Source: Hyphomicrobium sp.
GTDB taxonomy: Bacteria > Pseudomonadota > Alphaproteobacteria > Rhizobiales > Hyphomicrobiaceae
Direction: 5' to 3'
Assembly: GCA_003987725.1 (NCBI GenBank)
Contig: RXJH01000007.1
Coordinates: forward strand, 194,982 to 258,981
Length of the DNA stretch: 64,000 nt
The notes beneath the pieces are model-generated. The model was not told the DNA's origin, made no database searches, and was given only the letters and a program-made list of their open reading frames with translations. Shown here in pieces: positions 44,501-52,299 of the stretch. Position 1 is the stretch's first letter. Each line of letters opens with the position of its first letter. The translations under genes were made by a program, and so were the position numbers.

Positions 44501-46783
44501 GAGATTCGAACCAACGTCGCGAGACAGTATCGCGTTGTGATCGATGACCACGAACTTCTGCGTCGGATCATGCCAAGCGACAAACGAAACCGTCTGCCGC
44601 CGCGTTTTGATCAGGTGGCTGGCCAATGCCATTTCGAAGCGGGCAATCCCGGTCCATCGTCCCTTATGATTGGCGCTCGTCGTGACGTCGAAAACAATAT
44701 GACCGTCTAGCTCCGCGGCATCATTTTCGTTCGACGCCTTGTGATCTTCATGCTCCGCCGCCACGCGATCCTGACAGGAAGAATCTCTCTTTGCGGCGAA
44801 GTCTCGGGCGGCTTTCTGATACACATGGTGCGTCTGCTCCGCATACCGCTCCCAGCTGAAGTTCCGGGCAACATAGTCCTTCTGCTCCGCGCGACGGCTC
44901 GCGTCGAACGGAGCTTCATAGGCTTCGAGGATGGTGTCGCGAATTGAGCCAAGATCCGCCGGATCACAATATCGCGCAAGGTTGCCGAAATATTCGGGTT
45001 CTGAACTTCGGTTGGAAAGCACCATCGATGCTCCAGCCGCGGCCGCCTCGAGCGCCGCAAGAGGCGCCCCCTCGCACCAGCTTGGCAACACCGAAACCCT
45101 GGCACCCGCGAGCGCAGAAGCAATCAACGGACTGTTGGGATCGATACGGCCGGTGAAGTGAATATTGTCCCCGGCGCGCCGATGAAGCGTTTCACCATAC
45201 TTTTTATCGGAGATCGCACCGATCAGGACGACCGGAATATTCAGACCGCTCAAAGCTTGAATGAGCATCAGCTGGTTTTTTCGCGACTCTATCCGGCCAA
45301 CGCAAACGACATAATCTTTGAGCCCGAACGCATCCGCAAATAGGCTTGGATCTGCGTGCCCGAAGCGACCGACATCAACCGGATTGCGAACGATCGTCGA
45401 AGTTTCAACCTCAGCGCCTATACGTCGGAGAGCGCGTTGCTCGTGCTCGCTGAGACAAATGACTTCATCGGCCAGCCTGATCATTTCCCTGACGTACGCA
45501 TGATGGCCGGGAGCGGCCTCGGTACTCGTTCGGCCGAGTTCGCGCGCATGCTCGAACGCCGCCCGTGCCAAAACAAGCTCGGCCTCGAGGCGATCGGCCT
45601 CCCATTCCTGAGCAAAAAGCTGCGGGATCGTTCCCGACCAGAATTCATTCTCTGTCTGATCGAGGAAGATCGGAGAGAACACGAACGGCTTGCCCAGCGA
45701 ATGGCACTTGCGGGCCATCGTCAAAGCGGTTTCGAGAGACCAGACGTTGAAACCATGAACGATGTCGGCGTCGAAAATCGCAGGATCGGGAAAGTTGCGA
45801 ACCTCGGCAAAAACGCCGCGCCGCCGCAAATAATCCGCCGTTGCCGGAACCCGCACTGTCGGGCCGCCGAGAGAATGGCGCTCAGACCCGTGAGTCAGAA
45901 GAACCACCTTCCCCAAGTCCTCGCGGACGTCGTCGTCCCGTGAAGCGCCGTCCTCCGAAATGTGCAATCGAGGGCGATGCTCTTTCAGCAGACTCTGAAA
46001 GAGCTTGTCGTGCCCCTCCGCCCACGCGTCCCAGGTACGGTCGAGCACGGCGCCCCGCAGGGCAGCTCGCTCCGAGACGACTTGCTCCAGCACACGACGC
46101 AGATCGGCCGCATCGCCATTCTTGAACGCGATATGCGGAAATTCCCCGACCCAGCCGACCGGCGAGGCAATCACGGGTACGCCGCAGGCAAGAGCTTCCA
46201 CGACACACATGGGCCCACCCTCATAGAAAGCGGGCACCAGAATGTAGTCCATCCCGTTATAGAAATCGCAGAGCTTGTTTCCAGGAACCAGCTCCGCCGG
46301 CCCGGGCCACCCATCGCCGGTGAAATGCCATTCGATCCCGGGAACATCCATCACTTGCTGGACAAGCGATTCACCCTTGCGTCCGGTGTGATAGGTGCGT
46401 CCGACGACCCCGATCTTCACCCGCGGAACAAATTGGTCCAAATCCACGCCAGGCGAAATCGAGATGACATTCTCAATGCCCTTATCTCGAATGACGTCCT
46501 CATACATTCGAGAATGGCAAACGCAATAATCAACGTCGCGCGCTGCAGCAAAAAATTCCGCGGCGGTTTCCTCGTTTTTCTCCAAATGAGCGAAATAGGC
46601 CAACTCGATTGGCGAAACTCTTTGCCGCCTGCAGGAATATGTAATGTAATATTGAATGCTCGCACTTGGGTCCACGGCATCGCGGTGACGAACGTATGGC
46701 AGACGTTGCGTCAGTTCCGAAGCCAGTTTTTCTAGAATCCACCCCCGATCCGACGTAACAATATTTACGCTACCAAGCGCCAT
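41570..46783 (-). CDS. giant three-domain glycosyltransferase with four C-terminal beta-module repeats (1737 aa)
   Basis: The largest gene in the window. Residues 1-280: GT domain 1, reduced, with E-x7-E in FYEGGPMCVVEALACGVP. Residues about 288-675: GT4 domain 2 (VVLLTHGSERHSLGGPTV, VCVGRIESRKN, SWCEGAPLAALEAAAAG). Residues about 690-1075: GT4 domain 3 (IVFDVTTSANHKGRWTGIAR, VGAVHARKNYG, SLYEGWGLPVAESLARG). Residues about 1095-1735: four degenerate modules of about 120-170 residues, the last two opening with TWHLAEPHGQWTLGESG and TWHESEVKGRWTNGVRG and each ending LLGV/ALGVFVR. Presumably cytoplasmic and making several linkages of one polymer; the modules may bind the glycan. No membrane helix is visible. 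Confidence 0.88.
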   Translation of the reverse strand: MALGSVNIVTSDRGWILEKLASELTQRLPYVRHRDAVDPSASIQYYITYSCRRQRVSPIELAYFAHLEKNEETAAEFFAAARDVDYCVCHSRMYEDVIRDKGIENVISISPGVDLDQFVPRVKIGVVGRTYHTGRKGESLVQQVMDVPGIEWHFTGDGWPGPAELVPGNKLCDFYNGMDYILVPAFYEGGPMCVVEALACGVPVIASPVGWVGEFPHIAFKNGDAADLRRVLEQVVSERAALRGAVLDRTWDAWAEGHDKLFQSLLKEHRPRLHISEDGASRDDDVREDLGKVVLLTHGSERHSLGGPTVRVPATADYLRRRGVFAEVRNFPDPAIFDADIVHGFNVWSLETALTMARKCHSLGKPFVFSPIFLDQTENEFWSGTIPQLFAQEWEADRLEAELVLARAAFEHARELGRTSTEAAPGHHAYVREMIRLADEVICLSEHEQRALRRIGAEVETSTIVRNPVDVGRFGHADPSLFADAFGLKDYVVCVGRIESRKNQLMLIQALSGLNIPVVLIGAISDKKYGETLHRRAGDNIHFTGRIDPNSPLIASALAGARVSVLPSWCEGAPLAALEAAAAGASMVLSNRSSEPEYFGNLARYCDPADLGSIRDTILEAYEAPFDASRRAEQKDYVARNFSWERYAEQTHHVYQKAARDFAAKRDSSCQDRVAAEHEDHKASNENDAAELDGHIVFDVTTSANHKGRWTGIARFEMALASHLIKTRRQTVSFVAWHDPTQKFVVIDHNAILSRDVGSNLALAGKRGFQVPKFRAGTRLFVGGSAWMQNSRYADALGDFCASAGLELTVAFHDIVPVKFPHWFNEGYAPKFVANLKVVLANARDILAVSENTKKDVEDFAFANGLFLPTIRILREGDDFGVFSSSDAGHDQSPLIEALKGQQFILAVGAVHARKNYGLLYNVWTRLAEKLGKKCPKLVIVGGVAWNGNDVARAFKEDPRTAPNVHIVDNIEDDLLNWLYERCLFTAYPSLYEGWGLPVAESLARGKICIASNSSSIPEVGGQLADLIDPLDFAAWYAKILFYCGSKSARDLREAQIAEGYVNYPWSVAADEFAKQLTAPLSERAVKDGYLTGALVDVGSPARPDVSLVGWFNREGWGVWAAKTTSVIAVSLRSPLTADALLLLHARALASYQLPVRCALEVDGKHVATLQFDTATVRLCSVPIPKELVRDKLQITISFRVSHLIPISSVVPKSADDRPVGIGLSKFALLDARYPFAVKRYATSPDDVLNSVYVGDELDLRMPEVARSIMGPHVKTDSAWGARNPGADSKLKFEIHRGRSGDLDLDIRFRAVASSEKPVSAVIVAEGGEVVGRIEAVDSNLHWSTIRIPEKLIISARPLILEVLRMDMRSPSLLGVGTDEEEFTLGIFGVRIRSSYGVAAEPKARLYPFGQTIVLGDSAPTEDSFILPSTWHLAEPHGQWTLGESGCFDLRLRDDVSPEAEIEIVAAVPGELIDGTEGPSLAVEINGREIVRQSRAHANFEAIRARISPELLAEGSKSLRIRLSTDRTFVPSRAGESKDDRLLGVLVRSLSVVPGRACSRNDAPVSYEIGDTLAFGRQVRVRFQRNADPFLSSETWHESEVKGRWTNGVRGSFLLRPEALSERDLVIEVMAGIGAGALVGEKRRELSLRINDVEIARQTRHNGRVAVIGGVIPRSLVEEASAWMIDIEVDRSFQPSEAFGSTDQRALGVFVRQCRILEGGAKKLAVLSSLGARLLSQ

Positions 46784-46993
46784 GTTCAGTTCCCACTCCG
46801 AACAATACTAGTCCCCCAGGCGCGGCGATCGCGCACCGGCCGATGATGTAGCAAATCGCTACCCGAAGCCCCCCTTGAACCAAGCCACACGGAAGCTAAC
46901 TCTAATGGGACTAACGCAAAGAAATGCATTTTAAAAGCCAAGAAACAATATCAAGCGGCGGATGAAGCTATTAGAAAATAGCGGCCACGAATT

Positions 46994-47010
46994 GCCAATT
47001 CCAAATTGGC
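46994..47010. promoter_or_regulatory. perfect palindrome upstream of the Tat beta-propeller gene
   Basis: GCCAATT, 3 bases, AATTGGC, a perfect 17-bp inverted repeat 64 bp before the start at 47074 in the divergent intergenic region. Its AT core and position fit a repressor operator; the protein that binds it is unknown. Confidence 0.45.
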
Positions 47011-47073
47011 CGCCGCCTGGCGATTTCACGCTGCCGGAACCTGTCTGCATCACGCGGAAGTTGATAAATCGAC

Positions 47074-48288
47074 ATGACGAGCTTATCCCGCCGTCGCTTC
47101 ATTATCGGCGCAGCTACAACGGTCAGCGCGCCTGCCTTATTGAACGGCAGAAATATTTGCGCCCCGGCCTTCGCTCAGAAAGCCAGCGATGAGCCAATTC
47201 GTCCACCCTCTCCGCTGATCAAACGCGTCGTCAGCTCGCCCCCGAATACATATTTCACGTATCCCCATTCCAACGGCTTCCTGCCCGACGGCCGCGCCGT
47301 TCTGGCTTCGACTCCGAAAACCGGACCCGGGCTCGACTTCATCGCCTTCGACCCGCGCACCGCCAGCGTCGAACACTTGGCGTACGTACGCGACACCCGC
47401 ATGTACTATAGTATTGCGGAAAACGGCCTGATGCTCGTCAGCCAGAAAGAAGGGGCCGCCGTCGTCGACCTTGGTGCGAAGAATCCGCAGCCTCGCACGA
47501 TCCTGCACGAGCCGAATTGGATCACGTCTGCCGACAACGACATCTCACCGGATGGGAAATGGGCGTTGCTGACGAGGTCCCGCTACGTGGCGCCTCAGAA
47601 CTACCGTTGCGACATGGTCGAAATTGCAACCGGACGCATCAAGAACATCGCCGCGCCGGGCTGGCCGATGGACCATGCGCACTTCTCACCCTACGATCCC
47701 TCGTGGATCGCCTACTGCGCAAACCGCAACGGTCGCGACCCGCAGCGCATGTGGGTCTGGAATGAAGAGCGCGCGCCCCGAGGCAGGAATATTTTCCGCC
47801 AGCAACAGCTCAGCGGGAAGTTTTTTCATATCGGCCACGAACGCGCGATGTTTCACAAGCCCGCGATGCTGGTCGTCGCCTACGGCACGAGCAGCGCAAC
47901 GCCGCGAGGCCTGTATGAAGTCGGCTTCAATGGCAGCGTTCGCCTCTTAAGCGAGTCAAATCGCGACCTTCACTGCAACATCAGTCGAGATGGCCGTTGG
48001 GCGGTGGTCTCGCTGCAAGGAAAATACGACCCCGGCGACGCGCGGCCACCATCCGACTGGCTAACGTCGGGCGGGAATTTCGGGTATCTCGACGTTATGG
48101 TCGTCAACGCGGCAACAGGAAAACGCATTTTTCTATACCGAGGGACAAGCTCTACCGCGGGCCAGCCGTATGGAGTCCAACCGTCACTTAGTCCAGATGC
48201 CCGATGGGTTGTGATCAAAGACTCAAAAGAGAGATGCACCTTATTTCTAGAAGTCGATCAGCACGAGCTAAATTCATTCCTCTCCTAG
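47074..48288 (+). CDS. Tat-exported beta-propeller, oligogalacturonate-lyase-like
   Basis: A 404-residue protein with a twin-arginine signal (MTSLSRRRFIIGAATTVSAP) that sends it folded to the periplasm. The mature part repeats WD40/PD40-like blades: DNDISPDGKWALLTRSR, MDHAHFSPYDPSWIAYCANR, NISRDGRWAVVSL, SLSPDARWVVI. The blade pattern and the D-H-A-H-F-S-P segment resemble oligogalacturonate lyases (PL22). It could trim or degrade a uronate-containing capsule polymer. The match to PL22 is from pattern only. It is convergent with the asparagine-synthetase-like gene. Confidence 0.7.
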   Translation: MTSLSRRRFIIGAATTVSAPALLNGRNICAPAFAQKASDEPIRPPSPLIKRVVSSPPNTYFTYPHSNGFLPDGRAVLASTPKTGPGLDFIAFDPRTASVEHLAYVRDTRMYYSIAENGLMLVSQKEGAAVVDLGAKNPQPRTILHEPNWITSADNDISPDGKWALLTRSRYVAPQNYRCDMVEIATGRIKNIAAPGWPMDHAHFSPYDPSWIAYCANRNGRDPQRMWVWNEERAPRGRNIFRQQQLSGKFFHIGHERAMFHKPAMLVVAYGTSSATPRGLYEVGFNGSVRLLSESNRDLHCNISRDGRWAVVSLQGKYDPGDARPPSDWLTSGGNFGYLDVMVVNAATGKRIFLYRGTSSTAGQPYGVQPSLSPDARWVVIKDSKERCTLFLEVDQHELNSFLS

Positions 48289-48316
48289 CATCGTCCCCTT
48301 TAAGCGGCAGATCTGA

Positions 48317-50149
48317 TCATAAAGGCGGCCTTCCCCATTCTAAAGCGGAGCCACGATTCAGAATCTCGGCCGAGACCATCGGGCCATCCTTCGGCGGCTC
48401 AACGTCCCCAGTCATATGGAGTTGCAAACCTAGGATGGTGAACATTTGATTGGCAGCAGCTGTTGACTTCAACGCTCCATCGCTATCGAGGAATAAATTC
48501 AACTTACTCCGATCCACGAATTCAAACAATTCAGTCTCAGCAGAGAATGTCGATTTGACCTTATCTTTCGCTTCGGAAAAGAACTCCCAGGCGAAAGGAC
48601 GAATAAATTTGTCGCTGGCTCCAGCAGCAAAACTGTCGAACGCCAGCGCGCCTTGCGGAAAGATATGGCCAAGACTGTCGTGCCACTTGTCTTTCACAAA
48701 CGGAACGCTGCAAAGCTCTCGCTTCGCGTACCAAAGCAGCGCGCAATGCGTCAGTTCGGCCTCACCTGCGAACCTGCCAAAAAGGAAATGCGTTTTCTGA
48801 AGCTTAGGATGAATAAGCGGATCGACATACAGCTTGGCGCCGCTCGCCATAGAGGCTATGCCCTGATGCAAGGGGACCCGATACGATACGAAAAACAACT
48901 CTGGCAATGCTTGTGGGTCGTATCCCTCAGCAATTTTCTGCTTGACCCAGGATGCCATCCAATTTGCATCTTTCCTCACGACTTCATCTCGGATGACGCG
49001 ATTGACATCCGGAGGCACGTGATACGATCTCCACCTTACACAAGCATCGTCAATGTTCTTGATGGGTTTGGTGACGAATTGCTTCGCGATTCCCCTTCGA
49101 TAAAGTTCTCCGCCAAAACCCGAAATCTCAATGCGCGGATTTGAAGAGAAGCGCTCTTTACTCCCCGACACAGGTAACAGAAGACCTTTGTACCTTCCAA
49201 TTTGCGCCCGCAATGAAGGCCAATATGCCTCTGCCGTAAGATTTGCCGGTCGACCAACGATTTCCCTGCCCGCTACGCCAAGAACCGATCTGACACGAGC
49301 CGAAATCTCAAATTCCGGTGAGTTCTCGATTCCGGATGTGAAAACATCCAGATTATCTCCTAGCCCCGCACGAACGGCGTAAGCAGCCATAACGCGGCTA
49401 TCTTTGCCACCCGATAGGCCTAGACTTATTTTTGTAGAAACCAAGGTCCCCAGAGTTTTGAATGTTTGGAGCAGACGGTCTGAGGCTGTCTCGTAGTCGG
49501 CAACCGAGGGAATGTCGTACGCGCCGAACCATCCCCAATCATCATCCAGAGACATCGTCCTCAGTCCATACTCATCGAAAATGAGGACTTGCCCTGTTTT
49601 CAATAGCTCTACCCCAGGGAATATTTCGTCTCCCCAAATCTGACTATGAACGCAGAGAGATGTGGCTGCCCGCGCGCTCAACCGTTGCCGATTCTCCGCC
49701 AACAGGGACAAGACGTTGCTGACAATAACGATGCCGTCGGATTTCCTATAAAACCAAGGATAACGTCCACACAGATCTGAAAACGCAATTAGTCTTTCGG
49801 CGGAAACATCGGCAACCGCATATGAACTTGCGACGCTCTGCCGAAATCTCCGTGGCCCAAGCCTGAGATACTGAGCAATGTCATCCGCCCCGTATTTCCC
49901 ATTCGCGGCGAGATCATCGATTAATGGAACGCCGGCGAACGCAAACGCTCCGCTATCAGAAATCGAAGCCGAGCCCCCAGGAAATACCGGATTTTCCATC
50001 TCAGCGCTAAAAAATAAGGAAGTAGACGTTCTCGCAACTCTGACGTGTTTTGGATGGAAATTTAGCCTATCCCTCCACGCGCTAAATATATTTTTCTCTA
50101 TCTCCGTAATTTGCCCCGGCGAACCTACTGCAACCAAAATCCCGTGCAT
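48317..50149 (-). CDS. asparagine-synthetase-like ligase with a changed glutaminase nucleophile
   Basis: The 610-residue product starts MHGILVAVGSPGQITE; AGGGGAC upstream supports 50149 over 50203. Residues 1-210 are a class II glutaminase-like domain, but position 2 is His instead of the catalytic Cys (M-C-G-I becomes M-H-G-I), so glutamine hydrolysis should not occur. Residues from about 235 are the AsnB synthetase domain with the ATP pyrophosphatase loop SLGLSGGKDSRVMAAYAV. Members of this group in glycan loci amidate uronic acids or other carboxylates. Here ammonia would have to come from elsewhere, or the enzyme may have a different acceptor. Confidence 0.8.
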   Translation of the reverse strand: MHGILVAVGSPGQITEIEKNIFSAWRDRLNFHPKHVRVARTSTSLFFSAEMENPVFPGGSASISDSGAFAFAGVPLIDDLAANGKYGADDIAQYLRLGPRRFRQSVASSYAVADVSAERLIAFSDLCGRYPWFYRKSDGIVIVSNVLSLLAENRQRLSARAATSLCVHSQIWGDEIFPGVELLKTGQVLIFDEYGLRTMSLDDDWGWFGAYDIPSVADYETASDRLLQTFKTLGTLVSTKISLGLSGGKDSRVMAAYAVRAGLGDNLDVFTSGIENSPEFEISARVRSVLGVAGREIVGRPANLTAEAYWPSLRAQIGRYKGLLLPVSGSKERFSSNPRIEISGFGGELYRRGIAKQFVTKPIKNIDDACVRWRSYHVPPDVNRVIRDEVVRKDANWMASWVKQKIAEGYDPQALPELFFVSYRVPLHQGIASMASGAKLYVDPLIHPKLQKTHFLFGRFAGEAELTHCALLWYAKRELCSVPFVKDKWHDSLGHIFPQGALAFDSFAAGASDKFIRPFAWEFFSEAKDKVKSTFSAETELFEFVDRSKLNLFLDSDGALKSTAAANQMFTILGLQLHMTGDVEPPKDGPMVSAEILNRGSALEWGRPPL

Positions 50150-50361
50150 GCTCGTCCCCTGCCACCAGCTCAGAAAGAGAGCCATCTGCGTTCGCGGTGT
50201 CAACCTAATGGCGTTGGTCGCCTTCCCGGTTTATTGCGGAACCTCAGCGCCGCACTTGAAGCCTGCAGGCGAATATTTGACAATCGAAGGCGGAATCCAT
50301 CGTTACAGCTGGTCGCGCCGCGCCAAGCGACGGCTTTGCGGCTCAACGCGGGGAGTAAATT

Positions 50362-51078
50362 ATGAATCTAGTGGAAGCTGACCAAATTGCCAGCTTACCG
50401 GGACTAAGTGTCGGAGCGTGGGCTCTAGATCGAGTGAGCATTCGCTTGTCCATCGAAATGCTGAATCGTTTGCGGAAAGAGGAAGCACAAGTGCACATTG
50501 GCGCAAGGCCTTGGTCGGGACCAGAATCATCGTTTGAATGTGGCGAATTTCTTGGAAAAACGCGGATCGATTTCCTTGAACCGGATGGACATGTGCGCAT
50601 CGGGCGATGTGGAACTCTCAACACAACTATTGCTTGCTACCGGGGCGTTGAGGTTAGTATCGGTGATCGAACAACCATCAACGGCGCAAGATTTTCTGTA
50701 ATGAACAGTCGAGTAGTCTTGGGCGAAGATTGCATGCTCGGGGATAGTATTATTTTCCAACCCAATGACCAGCACGCTATCTACGATCTCGAAAACTTGG
50801 ACAGAGTCAACACTAAGACAGATATCATCCTCGGTGACCGCGTGTGGGTGGGCCTTGGTGCATTCCTTCTTGCCGGTGCGGAAATCGGAGAAGGTTCCAT
50901 CATCGGTGCCGGTAGCATCGTGACGGGTAGCATTCCTCCGTTCTCCGTCGCGGCGGGCGTTCCCGCCCGTGTCGTACGATCAAATGTTTCCTGGTCGCGC
51001 AATCCTTCAGCGCCCGACTCCGGGACACATCGCATGCGCGAAAGATTTAAGACACTGCAATCGAAAACAAAAGACTAG
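50362..51078 (+). CDS. left-handed beta-helix (hexapeptide) acyltransferase
   Basis: A 238-residue acetyl- or acyltransferase. GGGGAG lies 6 bases before the ATG. Hexapeptide turns run through the middle (RIDFLEPDGHVRIGRCGTL, VSIGDRTTINGARFSVMNS, VVLGEDCMLGDSIIFQ), and the C-terminal part has the familiar GDRVWVGLGAFLLAGAEIGE and PARVVRSN end. The catalytic-type histidine is in NDQHAIYD. It probably O-acetylates a sugar of the capsule. The next methyltransferase gene follows by 40 bp. Confidence 0.85.
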   Translation: MNLVEADQIASLPGLSVGAWALDRVSIRLSIEMLNRLRKEEAQVHIGARPWSGPESSFECGEFLGKTRIDFLEPDGHVRIGRCGTLNTTIACYRGVEVSIGDRTTINGARFSVMNSRVVLGEDCMLGDSIIFQPNDQHAIYDLENLDRVNTKTDIILGDRVWVGLGAFLLAGAEIGEGSIIGAGSIVTGSIPPFSVAAGVPARVVRSNVSWSRNPSAPDSGTHRMRERFKTLQSKTKD

Positions 51079-51118
51079 TCAACAACTGCCCAAAAACGCT
51101 GCCTGGCAAAAGAAATCC

Positions 51119-52141
51119 ATGCCCTACAATCTAGCCATCCCCGGCCAGGTCTCCGAGCACCAACTCAAAGCCATCGAAGCCGTCGCAACACTCGTGCCGA
51201 AGAACGGCAAGGTCGTGGAAGTGGGATCGCTTTTCGGCTGCTCGAGCTGGGCATGGGCCAAAAGCGTCGACCCCTCGGCCACCGTCTATTGCATCGACCC
51301 TTGGGAAAAGAACGAAGGCGTGCGCGCGATGGAAGCCCGCCTCGGCATCAAGTACGGCATCGAACAGTTCAAAATCCACACGGCCGACTGCCCGAACATC
51401 CGCCCGCTGCAGGGGTATTCGCCCATCCAGTTCGAAGACTGGTCCGATCCGATCGACGTCTATTACGAAGACGCCGTGCACACCAATCCTATACTGGCCC
51501 AGAACCTCGCGTTCTGGTCGAAGAAGATCAAGCCGGCAGGAATCTTGTGCGGCGACGATTATCGCCCGCGGTTTCCGGATGTCATGAACGGCGCGCAGAC
51601 ACTCGCCAAGCAGTTCGGCCGCGAGCTGCTCCGGGTCGATTTCTTCTGGTGCCTGCTGCCGAGCGAAGAGCTGCTGCCCGGAACGGACACCGTTGCTGCT
51701 CGCTTGCGCGCTCTCGGCACCGAGCACGATGCTTTGAAGCGCAAGCGCGGGACGGTCTTCTACATCGGACCGCGCAATCCACTCGAGCCTGTTGCGATCG
51801 GCACGAGTCCCGCAGTCGCTTGCCGCGTCTCGAACGAGAGCCTGGATGCCTGGCCCAGCGCCCCGAACGGATACGTCTCGGCTGGCGTCAGGATCACGAC
51901 GGAAGCTCAGCCCGGAAAGGTCCTCTCCGAAACCCATCTCGGATTGGCGGTTCAACGCCTCGCGCCCGACCTTCCGGTCGATTTCGAAATAGCGCTTCCG
52001 ACAGCGACACTTCCCGAGGGCAAATATCGCGCAGTATTCGACGTCGTAAGTCCGAACGGAACATGGGCGATGACGCCCTCGGTCGGAAAAACGTCCGGCG
52101 TTCCATTTTCTATCCAACCGCGCACTGGCGCAGCGGTTTAA
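51119..52141 (+). CDS. SAM-dependent methyltransferase with C-terminal beta domain
   Basis: A 340-residue protein starting MPYNLAIPGQVSEHQLKAIE. Residues about 25-190 form a class I methyltransferase of the Methyltransf_24 style: KVVEVGSLFGCSSWAWAKSV, YCIDPWEKNEG, YYEDAVHTNPILAQN. Residues about 230-340 are a beta-rich domain (VACRVSNESLDAWPS, LPEGKYRAVFDVVS), like a carbohydrate-binding sandwich. The start is weakly supported (51119), as the frame is open from 50969 across the previous gene. GC content is higher than the gene before it. It should act on a glycan or its lipid carrier. Confidence 0.78.
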   Translation: MPYNLAIPGQVSEHQLKAIEAVATLVPKNGKVVEVGSLFGCSSWAWAKSVDPSATVYCIDPWEKNEGVRAMEARLGIKYGIEQFKIHTADCPNIRPLQGYSPIQFEDWSDPIDVYYEDAVHTNPILAQNLAFWSKKIKPAGILCGDDYRPRFPDVMNGAQTLAKQFGRELLRVDFFWCLLPSEELLPGTDTVAARLRALGTEHDALKRKRGTVFYIGPRNPLEPVAIGTSPAVACRVSNESLDAWPSAPNGYVSAGVRITTEAQPGKVLSETHLGLAVQRLAPDLPVDFEIALPTATLPEGKYRAVFDVVSPNGTWAMTPSVGKTSGVPFSIQPRTGAAV

Positions 52142-52299
52142 TGAAGATCTGCTTCGCCAATCCCGATGCCACCCGGTCGGGCGATATTCTGAGCCAAGCG
52201 TCGATAAAAAACCGCCCTCGATTGCCGTGCGCCGGATCGCGATAGAGTTGGAGGCTTAGCGGGCCAGCCACCTGCTCGCGGAAGCCATCAGCGTTGCTT

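Noticed and set aside
46962-47192. 76-residue plus-strand frame before the Tat propeller gene
   Set aside because: Overlaps the twin-arginine signal of a better gene and has no recognisable product.
51131-52117. 328- and 330-residue frames overlapping the methyltransferase on both strands
   Set aside because: The methyltransferase frame has recognisable motifs; the others are low-complexity Arg-rich shadows.
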